Source: Treponema sp.
GTDB lineage: Bacteria; Spirochaetota; Spirochaetia; Treponematales; Treponemataceae
Length of the DNA: 44,683 bases
Assembly (NCBI GenBank): GCA_016294035.1
Contig: JAEDCT010000019.1
Location: 1-44,683, forward strand
Direction: 5' to 3'
Shown here in pieces: positions 41,845 to 44,683 of the stretch (the first letter of the stretch is position 1; every line of letters begins with the position of its first letter). The notes beneath the pieces were generated by a model. It was not told the DNA's origin and made no database searches. It was given only the letters and a program-made list of their open reading frames with translations. Both the position numbers and the translations under genes were made by a program.

Positions 41845-42171
41845 ATGGATATTATAAAGCAAGAATATGAAGACTATTGGAATGTTTCTGAAGTTGAGCG
41901 TGAAATTTGTAGAGAAAAATTAAGACTACAATTACCAATGCTTAGAGGAGCTGTAGGTGCGTCACAAGTAGATATTGCAAATGCTATTGGTATTTCAAGG
42001 CAAACCTATAATGCTATTGAATCAGGACGAAAAGAAATGAATTGGGCGATATATTGTTCTTTGTTATTATATTTCGATTATCACCCCAATGCGCATACCA
42101 TTATCCATCAGTTGAATATTTTTCCAGCTTGGTTAGAAAATACTCGACTTTATATAGATGCAAATGAGTAG
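41845..42171 (+). CDS. XRE-family regulator
   Basis: 108 residues. The helix-turn-helix is at about 30-80 (QLPMLRGAVGASQVDIANAI, GISRQTYNAIESGRKEMNWA, YCSLLLYFDYHP). The N-terminal extension (DIIKQEYEDYWNVSEVEREI) and tail (NIFPAWLENTRLYIDANE) are not recognised. AGGGAGAG precedes ATG. It lies 42 bases upstream of the radical SAM gene on the same strand and may regulate it. Confidence 0.8.
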   Translation: MDIIKQEYEDYWNVSEVEREICREKLRLQLPMLRGAVGASQVDIANAIGISRQTYNAIESGRKEMNWAIYCSLLLYFDYHPNAHTIIHQLNIFPAWLENTRLYIDANE

Positions 42172-42213
42172 TTAAATATTGATAAGTATTGTAGTTGATA
42201 GGAGGAATATATT

Positions 42214-43272
42214 TTGAAAAGTAAAATTGAGTTAACGAAGAGTGAGATATTTGGTAATCCATATAACTTTTCTTTAAAAGAAATGGTGGCTTGCATGGGA
42301 GAAGAAGAGGCTACTAATTATTTTAAATCACTGTATAGAAATAAACCTAAAATGGAAAATCAAACAGTAAAAATAAAGGAAGTTTTTAATGGTAATGATA
42401 CTTCCAAATATGCATTTGAACTATCAGATGGTTATTGTATAGAAACGGTTTGTATAAAAAGAAAAACAGGGATAACTGTTTGCGTCAGTACTATGGTTGG
42501 ATGCCCAGTGGGGTGTATTTTTTGTGCGTCGGGAAAGAATGGTTTTATACGAAATTTATCTAGTTCAGAGATTGTGCAACAGATAGTTTTGTTGAGAGAA
42601 AAAGTAAATCGAATAGTTTTTATGGGGATGGGTGAACCTTTGTTTAATTACGGAGAGTTAATAAAAGCTATTCATATTTTGAGAGATAGAAATGGTCTGA
42701 ATTTTCCTACAGACGGAATTACCATATCGACGGTTGGACCAATTAATCAATTAAAAAAATTGAGGGAGGAACACTTAAAGATTCAGCTTACACTTTCTTT
42801 GCACGCAACCAGTCAAGCGAAAAGGGATAAGGTAATGCCACATATGCGCGGGAATTCGATTGAAGAAGTTGTAGAAGCGGTTTTATCTTATTCAGAACGT
42901 CACAATAGGAAGGTGACAATTGCATATTTGTTAATGCCAGGATTTAATGATGGACGTGAAGATATAAAGCAATTGAAAAAATGGTTTTTAGGAAAAAATG
43001 TTTTAATAAATGTGTTGCAATATAATGAAACGGATTATGCGGGAATAAAGAGACCAAATAAGCAGCAGTTGGTTCAATTTAAAAGAGAATTAGAGAAGGA
43101 AGGATTAGTGGTAAAACTTCGTGAATCTAGAGGTAACAATATCAAGGCAGCATGTGGTCAGTTGGTAAGTAAACATAACAGAAACAAAAAAGACGATGAT
43201 AACACAAGGAAAAATAAAACCTTTGGCAACAAAAATAAGCCGAATAGAAGAAAAACAAAGAAAAGAGGGTAG
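42214..43272 (+). CDS. RlmN/Cfr-like radical SAM rRNA methyltransferase
   Basis: 352 residues from TTG 42214, with GGAGG eight bases upstream. Radical SAM cluster C97-x3-C101-x2-C104 (CPVGCIFCASG); SAM-binding MGMGEPLFNY, TISTVGPINQLKKL and LTLSLHATSQAKRDKVMPH; C-terminal AACGQL supplies the conserved methyl-carrying Cys at about 314. These are the RlmN/Cfr signatures: methylation of A2503 of 23S rRNA at C2 (housekeeping RlmN) or C8 (Cfr, multidrug resistance). The N-terminal domain is short (about 60 residues before the core), and a basic tail (KNKTFGNKNKPNRRKTKKRG) may bind RNA. C2 or C8 specificity cannot be read from sequence alone. The flanking regulator suggests a non-housekeeping role. 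Confidence 0.85.
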   Translation: MKSKIELTKSEIFGNPYNFSLKEMVACMGEEEATNYFKSLYRNKPKMENQTVKIKEVFNGNDTSKYAFELSDGYCIETVCIKRKTGITVCVSTMVGCPVGCIFCASGKNGFIRNLSSSEIVQQIVLLREKVNRIVFMGMGEPLFNYGELIKAIHILRDRNGLNFPTDGITISTVGPINQLKKLREEHLKIQLTLSLHATSQAKRDKVMPHMRGNSIEEVVEAVLSYSERHNRKVTIAYLLMPGFNDGREDIKQLKKWFLGKNVLINVLQYNETDYAGIKRPNKQQLVQFKRELEKEGLVVKLRESRGNNIKAACGQLVSKHNRNKKDDDNTRKNKTFGNKNKPNRRKTKKRG

Positions 43273-43275
43273 GAT

Positions 43276-43647
43276 ATGATGGCTGCTGATTTTCATGTTC
43301 ATTCGACATTTTCCGTTGATGGAATGTCAACGATGGAACAACACTGTATTATGGCAATGCAGAAGGGAATAAAAAAAATCTGTTTTACAGAACATGTTGA
43401 TTATAACATTGCCGAGTACAACGTGGGAAAGGTAAAAGATAATAGAAAACAGAATTTTAATATTAAAGAATATTTTAACGAGATAGAGAGGCTTAATACT
43501 TTGTACTATCCTTCAATAGAAATATTAAGTGGAATAGAGTTTTCGGAGCCACACTTATTTAAGGATGAATTTGAGTATTATTCTAGTTTGCCATTTGATT
43601 ATATTCTAGCAAGCATTCATCAAGGAAGAAGATTTAGCGGCTCTTGA
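43276..43647 (+). pseudogene. PHP-domain phosphatase, 3' truncated
   Basis: 123 residues. The metal-binding start ADFHVHSTFSVDGMSTMEQH (HxH), FTEHVDY and EILSGIEFSEP plus ASIHQG are typical of PHP (histidinol-phosphatase-like) proteins of about 260 residues; the rest, with the last metal ligands, is missing. After ASIHQ the frame reads GRRFSGS and stops, while an adjacent frame carries unrelated sequence, so a deletion or join lies at about 43620. It starts three bases after the radical SAM stop and was probably cotranscribed. Confidence 0.7.
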
Positions 43648-43948
43648 TAAGGCATACCAGGATAGAGTAGACAGTTTTACACAAAATAATGATAAGAAAA
43701 TTATTGATGCTTTAGCTGCTAATGCAAAGAAGATAATGGAAGCTACTGGCGGAAGAACAAAGATTGCAAAAGAAGTTAGTCCTGAACTTGAGAAGAAGCA
43801 GGCTGAATTTGAGAAACTTCCTACTGACATGGGTAAGAAAATGAAAGATGCAGCGATTAGCTTCAAAGTACAATATGGTCTTCAGCAGGCAGGACAGATT
43901 GATATTTCAAACATCCTTAAGGGAATCAGCATCTTTGGAACAAAGTAA
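43624..43948 (+). pseudogene. C-terminal part of an unidentified helical protein
   Basis: An open frame entering at the PHP break reads EEDLAALDKAYQDRVDSFTQ and continues IIDALAANAKKIMEATGGRT, then MKDAAISFKVQYGLQQAGQI and ends ILKGISIFGTK at TAA 43946-43948. It is helical and charged and has no start of its own; the 5' half was lost in the join. The style recalls Lachnospiraceae surface or flagellum-associated proteins, but I cannot name a family. The gene that follows has a similar style and may be its partner. Confidence 0.5.
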
Positions 43949-43987
43949 ACGGAATTACCAAATAAGAGTACAGGGAGGTTGATTTCG

Positions 43988-44683
43988 ATGTCACGAATAA
44001 CAGATTATAGTTTTTTATTTCAGAGCTTATCTGGAAGTGCACAGACAAATAGAATCAATAATATACAGATGTCTCAGATTGGTAGCAAATCAGTCAGAAC
44101 ACAGTTGAAGGCTGCTGGTATTGATACAAATAGTAAGCAGTATAAGGCAGCTATCAAAAATATGCAAAAAGGTTCTAATGGAATGATGTTTACTAACGTC
44201 AATGCAATTAAGAATCAAATGAAGCAGTATGATTCAAATGGTGACTGGATTGATCCGGATACTGGAATGACAGGTTTGTTAGTTACAGATGAGAATAGAA
44301 ATAGTTATAAGCATATGATTTCTATTCCTGAAAGTAGCCGAGAAGAAATGTTTGAATTAGCCAAAAAAGAGTTTATTAATGGAAATGGTATGGTTAATGG
44401 AGATACAACCAAAAGAGGCGATATATATACAAGTATGCAGAGAAAGATGAATAAAAATGACAGACTGTCTGCTACTTGGACGTTGGAACAATATGAAAGC
44501 AAATATCGTAAGGCTTTTGTTGCAGCGGCAAAGGCAGCAGACCCTAAGTGGGACTTTGGCAAACCAATTCCGGCAGGTGCTTTAGATGGAATCAAGAGAG
44601 AAGATATCGAAGCATCTATGAGGTCGATTGATGTAGGACGGATTTTGCGGACATTCAAAATAAAAAAGAATGTGGAGGTAACA
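43988..44683 (+). CDS. Unknown protein, runs off the right edge
   Basis: 232 residues to the window edge without a stop. ATG 43988 has AGGGAGGTTGATTTCG upstream. It reads MSRITDYSFLFQSLSGSAQT, then RTQLKAAGIDTNSKQYKAAI, MKQYDSNGDWIDPDTGMTGL and YESKYRKAFVAAAKAADPKW. No signal peptide or membrane segment. DSNGDWIDPDTG resembles an EF-hand-like DxDxDG calcium loop only loosely. The low-complexity, Ser/Asn-rich start is typical of uncharacterised Lachnospiraceae proteins. Function unknown. Confidence 0.6.
   Translation, partial: MSRITDYSFLFQSLSGSAQTNRINNIQMSQIGSKSVRTQLKAAGIDTNSKQYKAAIKNMQKGSNGMMFTNVNAIKNQMKQYDSNGDWIDPDTGMTGLLVTDENRNSYKHMISIPESSREEMFELAKKEFINGNGMVNGDTTKRGDIYTSMQRKMNKNDRLSATWTLEQYESKYRKAFVAAAKAADPKWDFGKPIPAGALDGIKREDIEASMRSIDVGRILRTFKIKKNVEVT

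Noticed and set aside
1..44683. tRNA or rRNA genes
   Set aside because: No cloverleaf-like segment with a TTCGA arm or conserved rRNA stretch was noticed by eye; a covariance search was not possible.

Overview
The window looks like accessory DNA from a low-GC, strictly anaerobic gut bacterium. The backbone resembles a host-associated Treponema (Spirochaetota): many small exported proteins with Lys-rich N-termini ending in A-x-A-Q, GC-rich palindromic intergenic repeats sitting on stop codons, and rubrerythrin, flavodoxin and DUF362 redox genes. The assignment is inferred from protein style and gene content; there is no rRNA or other marker gene. The right end (about 38-44.7 kb) reads more like Bacillota (Lachnospiraceae/Ruminococcus type), so it is either transferred DNA or an assembly junction.

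Layout. 1-2.5 kb: a truncated DUF4405 gene, a 5'-truncated aldo/keto reductase, a PIN-type toxin-antitoxin pair and decayed fragments. 2.5-8.9 kb: a five-gene minus-strand operon of exported and membrane proteins centred on a 1096-residue exported TPR-CHAT (caspase-like) protein, with a divergent XRE regulator and inverted repeats between them; this is the best candidate for an undescribed system. 8.9-15.5 kb: minus-strand redox and metabolic genes (a flavodoxin pseudogene, a flavodoxin, a CMD-cupin fusion, two DUF362 paralogues, a DXS-like enzyme, a cyclophilin-like protein), then a divergent TetR regulator with a clear operator and promoter. 16.4-22.6 kb: a QueG-like Fe-S protein, remnants, and a restriction-modification locus in which a nuclease domain, a DNA methylase and a specificity subunit are joined by frameshift sites, followed by DUF3800 and YhcG remnants.

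22.8-29.1 kb: a D-lactate dehydrogenase, a RelB antitoxin with an internally deleted YoeB toxin, an exported protein preceded by overlapping hairpins, a flavin reductase-rubredoxin-rubredoxin-rubrerythrin fusion with an internal start, and a Fic protein behind 13-bp inverted repeats. 29.3-32.6 kb: a small surface-polysaccharide cluster (NusG-like remnant, GT2, a GT14-like gene interrupted at a 12-G tract, GT2, epimerase remnant). 32.8-36 kb: four detoxification-type genes (GNAT-AAC(3) fusion, CAT, GNAT, ClbS/DfsB). 36-41.7 kb: GH43, AraC, a GPH sugar transporter and a beta-galactosidase cut off before its catalytic residues. 41.8-44.7 kb: an XRE regulator, an RlmN/Cfr-like radical SAM enzyme, a truncated PHP gene and two proteins of unknown function.

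Two themes recur. First, many genes carry compact deletion scars (YoeB, YhcG, DUF3800, NusG-like, epimerase, LacZ, PHP). Second, several genes are broken at homopolymers (A8 twice, G12, C5). The homopolymer breaks could be phase variation or sequencing error; the sequence alone cannot separate these.
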